A DNA stretch of 36,024 nucleotides, taken from Oscillatoriales cyanobacterium PMM_0080 (lineage in GTDB: Bacteria > Cyanobacteriota > Cyanobacteriia > Cyanobacteriales > Microcoleaceae). The notes under the pieces are model-generated. The model did not search any database, had not been told where the DNA came from, and was given only the letters and a program-made list of their open reading frames with translations. Location: assembly GCA_949127775.1 (NCBI GenBank), contig CASBQF010000038.1, positions 1 through 36,024 on the forward strand. Direction: 5' to 3'. A program made the position numbers and the translations under genes. Below are positions 14,815 through 22,854 of this stretch, piece after piece (positions within the stretch are counted from its first letter, which is position 1; each line of letters begins with the position of its first letter).

Positions 14815-17575
14815 TGCTTATTAAGGGTTCGGTTAAGTCAACCAACTGTTCAAATTGAAATTTACGCACAACTTGTGTTAGCGATTGTATCAAATGATTC
14901 TCGCTGCCGGGAATTTCTGCTATAAGTTGCACAACGAGATTAGTATTAGCCTCAAGAGCAGCTTGGTATAATTGAGTAATCCATTCTTGGGGCATACAGG
15001 TGAGGTGTTGCGAGGTCAAGATGCTTGCTGCTGCCTGATTAAATATTGGTGAATTTGTTTTCGCTAAGATATATCTTACACCAAGATGTTTAGTCAGTGT
15101 TTCAAAAATAATGTGTTCAGTAAAGGGTTTGCGGAGGAAGTCATCACATCCAGCCGAAAGCACCATCGCTTTTTCTTCTTCTAACACGCTGGCGGTGAGA
15201 GCAATGATGGCGGTAGCGTGACCTTTTGTGGTGGATTTAATATGTTTCGTGGCTTCATAACCATCCATCACGGGCATTCTCATGTCCATCCAGATCAAAT
15301 GCGGCTCCCATTCATCCCAAATGGCGATCGCCTCTTGTCCGTTACTAGCTTCTTTTACCTCAAATCCCAAGGGACTCAACAGCTTAATTAACAGTTGTCG
15401 ATTAAGAGATTTGTCATCTACTGTGAGAATTTTATATGTAGGTTGATCGGGAGCAAGCCCCACCACTTTTGAATACTCTTCTGAACTTTGGCTGGCTGTT
15501 TCTTGACCTAATTTCGCGTAAATATTAAATTGGAAAGTTGTGCCTTTTCCTAAGTCGCTTTCTACGGAAATATCCCCGCCCATCAATTGCACAAACTTGC
15601 GACTGATTGATAAACCCAATCCTGTTCCTTCTTGCATTTCTTTTCCGGCTTGGGCTTGGGAAAAAGCCTCAAAAATATTTGGTATTTCTGCTGCTGCAAT
15701 CCCTACCCCAGTATCGCGCAGGCGAAAATGAAGATTAAAAACATCCGCTGTTTCTCTATCTCCCAGAAAAACATTGAGAGTAATTTGACCGTCTGAGGTA
15801 AATTTGATGGCATTGCTGAGTAAATTGATTAAAACCTGACGCAGTTTTACTTCATCAGTGCAGATATAGCGGGGTACATTTTCTGTCCGCAGAAAAAGCA
15901 ACTTCAAGCCTGCATTACTAGCTAACAAATGCAGCATATCTTCTAAATCATCGAGCAAGCGATACAAATCAAAATCTTGAGAATTGAGGGTAGCTTTGCC
16001 TGCATCGAGTTTGGATAAATCGAGGATATTATTAATCAGCGTTAATAAATAATCGCCGCTGCGATAGATGATGCCTGCATTTTCGTATTGTTCCGATGGC
16101 AAATTTGCGGCGCGGAGCGTTAGTTGAGAAAAACCGAGAATAGCATTCAGGGGCGATCGCAATTCATGGCTCATGTTGGCAATAAATGTACTTTTAGCTT
16201 GGTTAGCAACTTCGGCTTTTTCCTTAGCGATTACCAATTCTTCTGTTCTTTTGTCAACTTTTTCTTCTAAAGTTTCAAACATTTCTTTTAATTGATTAGC
16301 CATGCTATTAAAGGAAATAGCGAGTTCTCCTAATTCATAAGTTTGGTCAATTTTCACATGGGCATTTAATTTGCCTAGGGCAATATCTTTGGCAGCATTT
16401 TTAAGAGTTAGAATTGGTTTTGCTACCCAATTGGAAGTCATGATGCCAATAATAATTACTAAAAAAAATGCGAAAATACATAATAAAATTGTCTGCCGAG
16501 TATTAGCCTGAATGCGGGCGAGAAAATCTGATTCAGGTACAACAGTAACAATCAACCAATCTATCCCTAATTCATCTTTATAGGGCGAGATTTGCAGAAA
16601 TTGTAGCTGATCCTTATAGTTGAATTCAAGTTGATAGCTTCGCTCAATTTTATTCAAATCAACAAAAGATTTTTTTAAATATTTTGCGGTAGCTTGAATG
16701 AGAGGATTGCTACTTTGCTCGATAGAGGGTCGTTTGGTCTTTTTTGAATCTTTACTGTTATTAAGACTGCTTTCCTCTTGAGAAGTCGCTACTAATAACC
16801 CTTCTCGATCGAAAATGAATGTTTGTCCATTTTTGCCAATCTTATGTTGACCAAGAAAATCTTGAATTTTATCTAATTCATAAGTAGCCGTAATTACACC
16901 TAAAAGTTGATTATTCCGATCGTAAATGGGCTGACAAAGAGTGAGGAAAAAAATATTGTAGTCAATTCCTGAATTAATGGGGGCCCAATCTAGTTTACCT
17001 GCTTTGACTGCTCCCATGTACCAAGGACGTTTCCTGGGATCGTACTGTGTGGTAAGTAATTGTTTCATTACTTGGGTAGGCTCACCTTCGGGGCTAATGG
17101 CATATTCAAAGGTAAAATAATTGGTAGAAGCATTGGAGACAACAAATCTTAATTCTCCGTTTTCGGGCTTTCTCCAAATCTCTAAATACTGATTTTTAGC
17201 TTGAGAGGATAAACCGATCCGACTAACGCCCTCAAAATTTTTAATCATTTGCCATAAATAATGATATTTTTTTGCCTCTCGATCTTGTAAATCGAGATTT
17301 AAATCACCCCGTTCAATAGCATCAGCGTTAAGTTTATGAATCATCACTAGAGAAGATAACTGGTTTTTAATATATTCTTGGATTTCTAATGTTATTTCTT
17401 CACGCAATTGAGTCGCAATTTCGTTGACGGCTTCTTTTCCATTTTTATAAGAGAGAAACCCCACTAATCCAACTATGATAAATATTTCAATCAGAAAGGG
17501 AACCGTAAAAATTATTTTTAAGGGGATTTTGGCTAAGAATTTAGAGGATAAATTATTAAGATGAGAAAATTTCAT
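14798..17575 (-). CDS. transmembrane hybrid histidine kinase (dCache sensor, HAMP, HisKA, HATPase, receiver)
   Basis: 925 aa. TM1 at about 20-42 and TM2 at about 363-385 bound a large periplasmic sensor of the dCache type ([19 protein letters not shown] ... [16 protein letters not shown]). A HAMP domain (about 386-438) follows, then HisKA with H470 in [24 protein letters not shown], HATPase (N-box [25 protein letters not shown]), and a receiver with phospho-acceptor D764 ([15 protein letters not shown]) and K817. The last 80 residues ([25 protein letters not shown] ...) form the helical tail often seen on cyanobacterial hybrid kinases. dCache domains usually bind small molecules such as amino acids. 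It is the first gene of a two-kinase operon; no DNA-binding regulator is adjacent. Confidence 0.95.
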   Translation of the reverse strand: MKFSHLNNLSSKFLAKIPLKIIFTVPFLIEIFIIVGLVGFLSYKNGKEAVNEIATQLREEITLEIQEYIKNQLSSLVMIHKLNADAIERGDLNLDLQDREAKKYHYLWQMIKNFEGVSRIGLSSQAKNQYLEIWRKPENGELRFVVSNASTNYFTFEYAISPEGEPTQVMKQLLTTQYDPRKRPWYMGAVKAGKLDWAPINSGIDYNIFFLTLCQPIYDRNNQLLGVITATYELDKIQDFLGQHKIGKNGQTFIFDREGLLVATSQEESSLNNSKDSKKTKRPSIEQSSNPLIQATAKYLKKSFVDLNKIERSYQLEFNYKDQLQFLQISPYKDELGIDWLIVTVVPESDFLARIQANTRQTILLCIFAFFLVIIIGIMTSNWVAKPILTLKNAAKDIALGKLNAHVKIDQTYELGELAISFNSMANQLKEMFETLEEKVDKRTEELVIAKEKAEVANQAKSTFIANMSHELRSPLNAILGFSQLTLRAANLPSEQYENAGIIYRSGDYLLTLINNILDLSKLDAGKATLNSQDFDLYRLLDDLEDMLHLLASNAGLKLLFLRTENVPRYICTDEVKLRQVLINLLSNAIKFTSDGQITLNVFLGDRETADVFNLHFRLRDTGVGIAAAEIPNIFEAFSQAQAGKEMQEGTGLGLSISRKFVQLMGGDISVESDLGKGTTFQFNIYAKLGQETASQSSEEYSKVVGLAPDQPTYKILTVDDKSLNRQLLIKLLSPLGFEVKEASNGQEAIAIWDEWEPHLIWMDMRMPVMDGYEATKHIKSTTKGHATAIIALTASVLEEEKAMVLSAGCDDFLRKPFTEHIIFETLTKHLGVRYILAKTNSPIFNQAAASILTSQHLTCMPQEWITQLYQAALEANTNLVVQLIAEIPGSENHLIQSLTQVVRKFQFEQLVDLTEPLISNEYKF

Positions 17576-17969
17576 TAGATTACTACCTTATTACCCATAG
17601 CAGTTCTCAAGCGTGGTGAGGTATGCCCTATGCTTCGCTCACCACAAGTGTCCGATGTCCACGGAGGCCGGTTTGGCCTATGCCCGATACTACCTCATCT
17701 TTCTGAAAAAGGCTATATCTGCTGATTTTGACGGTTCAAAAAAAATATAGATTTCGATATGTTTTGTGGCGCTGGCTTGATGTATAATCTAATAATGGGA
17801 GTGTGAGTAGTTGTAAAAACTTTGCACGGATTTCCATTATTAAATAATATCATGTCAATTACCAAAAGTAAAGCGCTGACCTCGAAAAAAAAGGCGAAAT
17901 TTTTGAGATATGATTAAGAAAAGTTAAGCGTAAACTTGGCAAGTTGGAAATAGGAAAATACAGACAATT
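17576..17969. other. divergent intergenic region between the hybrid kinase and gor
   Basis: 394 bases holding the promoters of both divergent genes. A hairpin of 8-base arms GTGGTGAG (17613-17620) / CTCACCAC (17638-17645) is followed by AGGCC/GGCCT (17665-17669 / 17675-17679). This GC-richer block (17605-17690) stands out in AT-rich DNA and has the look of an interspersed repeat. I could not assign -35/-10 elements. Confidence 0.5.
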
Positions 17970-19313
17970 ATGACATACGATTACGACTTGTTTGTGATAG
18001 GTGCGGGTTCTGGGGGATTAGCAAGTTCCAAGCGGGCGGCATCCTACGGGGCGAAGGTGGCGATCGCCGAAAATGACTTAGTAGGCGGCACCTGCGTAAT
18101 TCGCGGCTGCGTACCCAAAAAACTAATGGTTTACGCCTCAACATTTTCGCATTTGTACGAAGATGCGATCGGCTACGGTTGGAGCCCTGTAGAAAGCAGC
18201 TTCGACTGGGAAAAACTCGTCACCACCGTAGACACAGAAGTGCGGCGACTCAGCCAACTCCACATCAGCTTCCTCGAAAAAGCCGGAGTTGAATTAATCT
18301 CAGGATACGCCAAATTTATCGACTCCCATACTGTGGAAGTTGGTGACAAAAAATACACGGCTGCTAAAATCTTAATTGCTGTCGGCGGCGAAGCTCACAG
18401 AATCGAGATTCCTGGGATTGAACACGCGATCACTTCCCGCGAAATCTTCTTGTTAAAAGAGCAGCCGAAACGGTTGGCAATTTTGGGCGGCGGCTACATT
18501 GGTGTTGAATTTGCTTGCATCATGAACGGGTTAGGAAGTGAAGTAACTCAAATCATCCGGCGCGATCGCATTTTGCACTACTTTGACGAAGAACTTCGCG
18601 CCAACGTCCAAGAAGGCATGGTTAAGCACGGCATCAATTTTGTCACAGGAAGCTCGATCGAATGGATTGAGAAAACTCCTGAAGGCTTGAAGTTAAAATT
18701 GTGGGGAGAATCCACAGAAACCTTGACAGTAGACGCGCTTTTGTGCGCTACCGGGCGTTTGCCCAATTTGGAAAAACTGGCTTTGGAGAATGCGGGAGTA
18801 GAAACCGAGAAAGGTGCGATCGCAGTTACGAAAGACAGCCGCACCAATCAGCCGCACATTTTTGCCGTCGGAGATTGCACCAACCGGATCAATTTAACAC
18901 CAATTGCGATCGCCGAAGGACGCGCTTTTGCAGATACCGAATTTGGCAACAATCCGAGAGCAATCAGTTACGAAAATGTCGCATCAGCCGTATTTTCCCA
19001 GCCGGAAGCGGCGACAGTAGGCTTAAATGAAGAGGAAGCTAGAGCTAAATTTCCCGACTCAATTAAGTGCTACACAGCCAAGTTTCGGCCGATGTTTCAT
19101 GCTTTGACAGGTGCAGATGAGAAGACTTTTGTCAAGTTAGTTGTTGAAACTAATACTGACAGAGTTTTGGGCGTGCACATGGTTGGTAAGGATGCAGGCG
19201 AGATTATTCAAGGAATGGCGATCGCGGTTAATATGGGAGCTACGAAGAAAGACTTTGATGTGACTATCGGCATTCACCCATCGACTGCTGAAGAGTTTGT
19301 GACTCTGCGGTAA
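17970..19313 (+). CDS. gor: glutathione-disulfide reductase
   Basis: 447 aa flavoprotein disulfide reductase. It regenerates glutathione from GSSG with NADPH in the cytosol, part of oxidative-stress defence. FAD-binding GAGSGGLASSKRAASYGAKVAIAE is at 11-34. The redox-active pair C42/C47 lies in GGTCVIRGCVPKKLM, the glutathione-reductase form of the motif. The NAD(P)-binding fold GGGYIGVEFA is followed by IIRRDRIL with arginines suited to NADPH. A second FAD contact is FAVGDCTNRINLTPIAIAEGR. The catalytic base H436 with its glutamate is in GIHPSTAEEF. Length and start are normal. A hairpin with 10-base arms follows the stop. Confidence 0.96.
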   Translation: MTYDYDLFVIGAGSGGLASSKRAASYGAKVAIAENDLVGGTCVIRGCVPKKLMVYASTFSHLYEDAIGYGWSPVESSFDWEKLVTTVDTEVRRLSQLHISFLEKAGVELISGYAKFIDSHTVEVGDKKYTAAKILIAVGGEAHRIEIPGIEHAITSREIFLLKEQPKRLAILGGGYIGVEFACIMNGLGSEVTQIIRRDRILHYFDEELRANVQEGMVKHGINFVTGSSIEWIEKTPEGLKLKLWGESTETLTVDALLCATGRLPNLEKLALENAGVETEKGAIAVTKDSRTNQPHIFAVGDCTNRINLTPIAIAEGRAFADTEFGNNPRAISYENVASAVFSQPEAATVGLNEEEARAKFPDSIKCYTAKFRPMFHALTGADEKTFVKLVVETNTDRVLGVHMVGKDAGEIIQGMAIAVNMGATKKDFDVTIGIHPSTAEEFVTLR

Positions 19314-19338
19314 ATCTTAAATCGGGAGGCGGTAATCA

Positions 19339-19359
19339 GGAAACGGCATTGCCGTTTCC
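19339..19359. terminator. hairpin after gor, probable terminator
   Basis: GGAAACGGCA (19339-19348) and TGCCGTTTCC (19350-19359) are perfect 10-base arms around one base, followed by the pyrimidine tract CTTCTTCTTC. It starts 26 bases after the gor stop. It may also be an interspersed palindrome. Confidence 0.55.
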
Positions 19360-19365
19360 CTTCTT

Positions 19366-19423
19366 CTTCAACCCGCGCACCATCAGGGTTTTGTCTGTGT
19401 AGACGCGGTTTCAACCGTACGTC
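19366..19423 (-). repeat. interspersed repeat, GCGGTTGAAACCGCGTCTA family (reverse orientation)
   Basis: On the plus strand: CTTCAACCCGCGCACC, then GGGTTTTGTCTGTGTAGACGCGGTTTCAACCG, the reverse complement of the units at 8098-8161 and 11103-11164. It lies between the gor terminator and the ECF promoter. Confidence 0.75.
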
Positions 19424-19479
19424 TGATCCACCCGTCCGATCGGCCTTCCACCCCAGAAAAAAAGAATTTTAGATACTTT

Positions 19480-19507
19480 GAACCTTTTTCACACCTCTCC
19501 TGTCTAA
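19480..19507 (+). promoter_or_regulatory. ECF-type promoter of the sigma/anti-sigma/Spy operon
   Basis: GAACC (19480-19484), a 17-base spacer, then GTCTAA (19502-19507). This is the classic -35 GAAC / -10 GTCTAA layout of group-IV (ECF) promoters. It sits 38 bases before the GTG start of an ECF sigma gene, so autoregulation is the natural reading. Predicted from sequence only. Confidence 0.55.
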
Positions 19508-19545
19508 ACGCTTCAGATAACGAACAGGTGAGGGAGACTTCACAG

Positions 19546-20136
19546 GTGTTAGGTGTGCCAGCCAATGTTTTAATCGATGATTGTTCCGACTCCGACTTAG
19601 TTGATCAATGCTTAAAGGGCGATCGTACTTGCTTTCGTCACCTTTACCAACGCTACCATCAAAAAGTCAGATCAACCCTTTACCAACTCTGCGGTGCATC
19701 ACTTCTTGACGACTTAACCCAAGAAGTATTCCTGCGAGTCTGGAAAGGATTACCCAAACTCAAACACCAGGAAAACTTTTCAACTTGGTTGTATCGCATC
19801 ACTTGGAATGTGGCATCTGACCAAAGACAAGCATTTGCTAAACAACGTTCCTTTGACTCCAAACTCAAAAGTCAAGAAACAATGGAGCGGGTTATCCCCC
19901 ATAATAACACATCCAACTTGATGCAGTTGCACTATCAAGATTTAGTGCAGCGGGGACTGGAGCAATTGAGCTTTGAACACCGCAGTGTTTTGGTATTGCA
20001 CGACTTAGAAGATATCCCGCAAAAAGAAGTAGCCCAAATTTTAGGACTACCTTCTGGGACTGTCAAATCTCGCGTATTTTATGCCCGAAATTCGGTGCGG
20101 CAATTTTTGCAAAAACAGGGGGTTGATGAACTATGA
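19546..20136 (+). CDS. ECF (group IV) RNA polymerase sigma factor
   Basis: 196 aa from GTG at 19546, preferred to the GTG at 19528 because AGGGAG lies 9 bases before it. Sigma region 2 (about 15-85) contains the core-binding helix LTQEVFLRVWKGLPKL and the -10 recognition segment FSTWLYRITWNVASDQRQ. Sigma region 4 (about 130-192) has LEQLSFEHRSVLVLHDLEDIPQKEVAQILGLPSGTVKSRVFYARNSVRQFL, a complete helix-turn-helix. Regions 1 and 3 are absent, as in ECF sigma factors. Its stop overlaps the next gene by four bases (ATGA). The neighbour is a one-TM anti-sigma candidate, and a Spy-like periplasmic protein follows, which points to envelope or metal stress. Confidence 0.93.
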   Translation: MLGVPANVLIDDCSDSDLVDQCLKGDRTCFRHLYQRYHQKVRSTLYQLCGASLLDDLTQEVFLRVWKGLPKLKHQENFSTWLYRITWNVASDQRQAFAKQRSFDSKLKSQETMERVIPHNNTSNLMQLHYQDLVQRGLEQLSFEHRSVLVLHDLEDIPQKEVAQILGLPSGTVKSRVFYARNSVRQFLQKQGVDEL

Positions 20137-20564
20137 ATGACGGCAATAGCGACGAAAAATTAGTTAATTTCTTGAAGCAAAATCGCCCAAATATTCCTGA
20201 TTCTGCCCCCGATCTTGAGCAAAGAGTTTTAGCAGCCATAGATAGGGATGACGCGAGAGAGCAAAATTATCGGGGAAATTTGCGATCGATCGCATCTATT
20301 AACAAAACAAAAATAGTTGATTTTTCTAACTGGAATTTGACCGCTGCGATCGCCGCTAGCTTCCTGGTTTTTGCATCAGGCTATCGTATCCTAGTTACCG
20401 CACAATTTCGTGCGGATGAAGCCGCCCATCTAGAAGCATTTCTCGTCAATAATTGGGAAGGTGTATTGAACGATTCTCATAGCGAAAATTGGCTCGATCG
20501 CCCACAAACAGACTTATTTAATTTTGCTGTTACTACTGACAGCGAACTGCCAGCAAATAACTAA
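20133..20564 (+). CDS. probable membrane anti-sigma factor
   Basis: 143 aa. The ATG overlaps the sigma stop (ATGA), a typical sign of translational coupling between sigma and anti-sigma. A cytoplasmic N-terminal part of about 65 residues (DEKLVNFLKQNRPNIPDSAPDLEQRVLAAI) is followed by one membrane span at about 68-88 (WNLTAAIAASFLVFASGYRIL) and a short periplasmic tail of about 55 residues. No zinc-binding HxxxCxxC motif is visible, so it is not a ZAS-type anti-sigma. No homology is recognised by eye; the call rests on position, coupling and topology. It would hold the sigma factor at the inner membrane until a periplasmic signal arrives. Confidence 0.7.
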   Translation: MNDGNSDEKLVNFLKQNRPNIPDSAPDLEQRVLAAIDRDDAREQNYRGNLRSIASINKTKIVDFSNWNLTAAIAASFLVFASGYRILVTAQFRADEAAHLEAFLVNNWEGVLNDSHSENWLDRPQTDLFNFAVTTDSELPANN

Positions 20565-20584
20565 TCTCAAAGAGGTAATTTTTC

Positions 20585-21073
20585 ATGTCAATTCGCCGAA
20601 TTTCTGCCATAGCCGTTTTAATGTTTACTGTCGGCACTACAGCCGCTGTAATAGCCGTTTCCAGCCCCGCTCAAGCGGAAACAGTCGCACAAAACCAACA
20701 GCCAAATCGACCTGGTGGCAAGGGAGGTGGGCTATTCGACAAACTCAATTTAAGTGCTGACCAAAAGCAAAAAATGCAGGGTGTTCGCGATCGCTACAAA
20801 GAGCAAGTTTCCCAGCGAATGCAAGCAGTCCGGCAAGCCCGACAAGAATTGGAAACGATGATGTCAAGTCCGACGGCAAATGCCAGCCAAATGCGGGAAA
20901 AACACCGCCAAATTATGGGATTGAGACAGCAGTTGGAAGAGGTGCAATTTGAAAGTACACTATCAATGAGAGAAGTGCTGACACCGGAACAGCGCACCCA
21001 ATTATCTCAATTAATGCAGCAGCGGCGACAAAGTGCTAAAAACCGGATGATGCCGGGGCAAAAACCGCAGTAA
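20585..21073 (+). CDS. Spy/CpxP-family periplasmic protein (LTxxQ motifs)
   Basis: 162 aa. Signal peptide at 1-31 (MSIRRISAIAVLMFTVGTTAAVIAVSSPAQA/E). The mature part is all helical and very rich in Gln, Arg and Met, with two LTxxQ-type motifs, LSADQ (56-60) and LTPEQ (132-136), the hallmark of the Spy/CpxP/CnrX/ZraP superfamily. These proteins act as periplasmic chaperones or as metal/misfolding sensors that restrain a stress regulator. GAGG precedes the ATG at about 9 bases, and the gap from the anti-sigma gene is 20 bases, so the three genes form one operon. By analogy with CnrX or CpxP it may be the sensor for the anti-sigma; that is inference. Confidence 0.82.
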   Translation: MSIRRISAIAVLMFTVGTTAAVIAVSSPAQAETVAQNQQPNRPGGKGGGLFDKLNLSADQKQKMQGVRDRYKEQVSQRMQAVRQARQELETMMSSPTANASQMREKHRQIMGLRQQLEEVQFESTLSMREVLTPEQRTQLSQLMQQRRQSAKNRMMPGQKPQ

Positions 21074-21111
21074 TATACGAGTATTTTTGAGTGAATCGTA
21101 GTGAATCGTAG

Positions 21112-21128
21112 GGTGCGCAATGCGCACC
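21112..21128. terminator. hairpin after the sigma operon
   Basis: GGTGCGCA (21112-21119) and TGCGCACC (21121-21128) are perfect 8-base arms around one base. A direct duplication GTGAATCGTA GTGAATCGTA (21091-21110) lies just before. There is no clear U-tract. It is a probable transcription end for the operon but may be an interspersed palindrome. Confidence 0.45.
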
Positions 21129-21188
21129 TTACTGAGATTCTTATAGATAAGACGGCGGTTTTAACTAATCTTAAACGCGCTGTTGAGT

Positions 21189-21230
21189 GGGATTTGTCTG
21201 TGTAAACGCGGTTTCAACCGCCCAGTCTTC
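21189..21230 (-). repeat. interspersed repeat, GCGGTTGAAACCGCGTCTA family (reverse orientation)
   Basis: Plus strand reads GATTTGTCTGTGTAAACGCG then GTTTCAACCGCCCAGTCTTC. A degenerate inverted partner AAGACGGCGGTTTTA lies at about 21149-21163, so the 80-base block could fold on itself. It lies between the Spy gene and the hydrolase gene. Confidence 0.7.
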
Positions 21231-21277
21231 TAATTTAAGTTAAAATAATTAGTTGGTAAAGCTCATAAATTTTCTGA

Positions 21278-21967
21278 ATGAATCTACAAAACGATTCGAG
21301 CTACATTTATTTACACGGATTTGCTTCAAGTCCAGATTCAGCTAAGGCTAAATATTTTCGCGGACGCTTTTCTGCTCTGGGAATTGACCTAAAAACTCCC
21401 GATCTCAATCAAAATGATTTTTCTAGCCTCACCCTTACCCGCCAGTTGCGGCAAATAGAAACAGAATTTTTGTCAATTCAATCCTCCTCATCGCCGACAG
21501 AAAACGTAAAAAAATTAAGGGAAGTTACCATAATCGGGTCTAGTTTTGGCGGGCTGACAGCGGCTTGGTTGGCCCAGCGACAATTATCAGTAAAGCAAAT
21601 AATTTTGTTAGCACCTGCTTTTCAATTTCTCGGCCACTGGCTGCCGCTGTTGGGACAGCAACAGTTGGAAAAGTGGCAGTCTGAAAAATATTTGCCCGTT
21701 TACCACTACGGCGAACAGCGTTATCTGCCGTTGAATTATCAGTTTGTGGCAGATATGGCTCAATACCCTGAAGAAAAATTAATGCGGTCAGTCCCTACGT
21801 TAATTGTTCATGGCAAGTATGATACAATAATTCCGGTTCAAGCTAGCAGAAGTTTTGCCAATAACCGTCCCTGGGTGCAATTAATGGAACTAGAAGACGA
21901 CCATTCTTTAGGAAATGTCCTGGGGGAAATTTGGGAATCGATTCAAAATTTTTGCCGATTCAAGTAA
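21278..21967 (+). CDS. YqiA/YcfP-like alpha/beta hydrolase (esterase)
   Basis: 229 aa. Opens YIYLHGFASSPDSAKAKYFRGRF, with the oxyanion-hole HGFASSP motif of the YqiA/UPF0227 group. The nucleophile elbow is GSSFGG (about 86-91). The acid is in VHGKYDTIIPVQAS, and the histidine in LEDDHSLGN. All three catalytic residues are present in normal order and spacing. There is no signal peptide, so it should act in the cytosol on an ester or thioester; the substrate is unknown. It is followed after 32 bases by a ROK kinase on the same strand, so the two are probably co-transcribed. Confidence 0.85.
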   Translation: MNLQNDSSYIYLHGFASSPDSAKAKYFRGRFSALGIDLKTPDLNQNDFSSLTLTRQLRQIETEFLSIQSSSSPTENVKKLREVTIIGSSFGGLTAAWLAQRQLSVKQIILLAPAFQFLGHWLPLLGQQQLEKWQSEKYLPVYHYGEQRYLPLNYQFVADMAQYPEEKLMRSVPTLIVHGKYDTIIPVQASRSFANNRPWVQLMELEDDHSLGNVLGEIWESIQNFCRFK

Positions 21968-21999
21968 AATTGAATGAACTTGCAAGTTTTAACAATCAA

Positions 22000-22707
22000 A
22001 TGATTGAACAAGATCGATCGACTCGCACCTTAGCCGTTGACATTGGTGGAAGCGGTATCAAAGTTATGGTTTTGGATGCTGAAGGTGAACCCCAAACTGA
22101 ACGCAGCCGGGTAGAAACGCCTCAACCGCCGAAACCCGAACCTATATTAGAGGCGATCGCCTCTTTGGCCAGCGGACAAGGAGAATTTGACCGAGTATCA
22201 GTCGGTTTTCCCGGCGTCGTGCGCTTAGGCGTCATCAAAACCGCAGCGAATTTAGATCCGTCTTGGATAGATTTCGATCTAGAAACTACCCTAAAAGATC
22301 GCTTAGGAAAACCTGTGCGAGTAGCTAACGATGCCGATATTCAAGGATTGGGAGCAATTGCTGGGACGGGGGTAGAATTAGTAGTTACCCTCGGCACTGG
22401 TTTTGGTTCTGCGTTGTTTGTCGATGGTATCTTAGTCCCCAATCTAGAATTAGGACATCATTCGTTTCGCAAAGGGGAAACTTACGAACAGCAATTAGGG
22501 CGTTTAGCCTTAGATACTGTTGGTGCTAAAAGGTGGAACCGCCGTCTAGAAAAGGCGATCGCCTCTCTGCAAAATCTGTTTAACTACGATCGTATTTACA
22601 TCGGTGGTGGTAACACGAAGAAGATTACTTTTGATTTACCGCGATCGGCTAAAATAGTACCGAATGTCAGCGGTTTGTTGGGTGGAATTGCTCTATGGCG
22701 CGATTAA
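22000..22707 (+). CDS. ppgK: polyphosphate glucokinase-like ROK-family kinase
   Basis: 235 aa from ATG at 22000 (MIEQDRSTRTLAVDIGGSGIKVMVLD); the frame is open 23 codons further into the hydrolase gene but that part is not family-like. ROK features: phosphate-binding DIGGSGIK, the sugar-site run VRVANDADIQGLGA with catalytic Asp in NDAD, and VVTLGTGFGSALFVDGILVPNLELGHHSF. The short length and LGTGFGSALF-DG-LVPNLELGHH match the polyphosphate-dependent glucokinase branch, which phosphorylates glucose with polyphosphate instead of ATP and has been characterised in Nostocales. It would feed glucose from glycogen or sucrose breakdown into glycolysis. Donor preference cannot be proven by eye. A heptamer array follows the stop. 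Confidence 0.85.
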   Translation: MIEQDRSTRTLAVDIGGSGIKVMVLDAEGEPQTERSRVETPQPPKPEPILEAIASLASGQGEFDRVSVGFPGVVRLGVIKTAANLDPSWIDFDLETTLKDRLGKPVRVANDADIQGLGAIAGTGVELVVTLGTGFGSALFVDGILVPNLELGHHSFRKGETYEQQLGRLALDTVGAKRWNRRLEKAIASLQNLFNYDRIYIGGGNTKKITFDLPRSAKIVPNVSGLLGGIALWRD

Positions 22708-22716
22708 AATAGTAAT

Positions 22717-22758
22717 TAGTCATTAGTCATTGGTCATTGGTCATTAGTTATTGATGAT
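22717..22758. repeat. heptamer array (TAGTCAT/TGGTCAT) after ppgK
   Basis: Six 7-base units: tagtcat, tagtcat, tggtcat, tggtcat, tagttat, tgatgat. Complementary units (taatgacta, tagtgacca) follow at about 22790-22820, so the intergenic DNA can fold. The same heptamer type, with the same arrangement, follows glgC at 35593. Confidence 0.8.
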
Positions 22759-22854
22759 AATCAGGGATTTATACGTTAGGTATCATAAATTAATGACTAA
22801 TTATCCTAATAGTGACCAACCAAATCGTAATTAGAAAATCTACAATATCAGACT

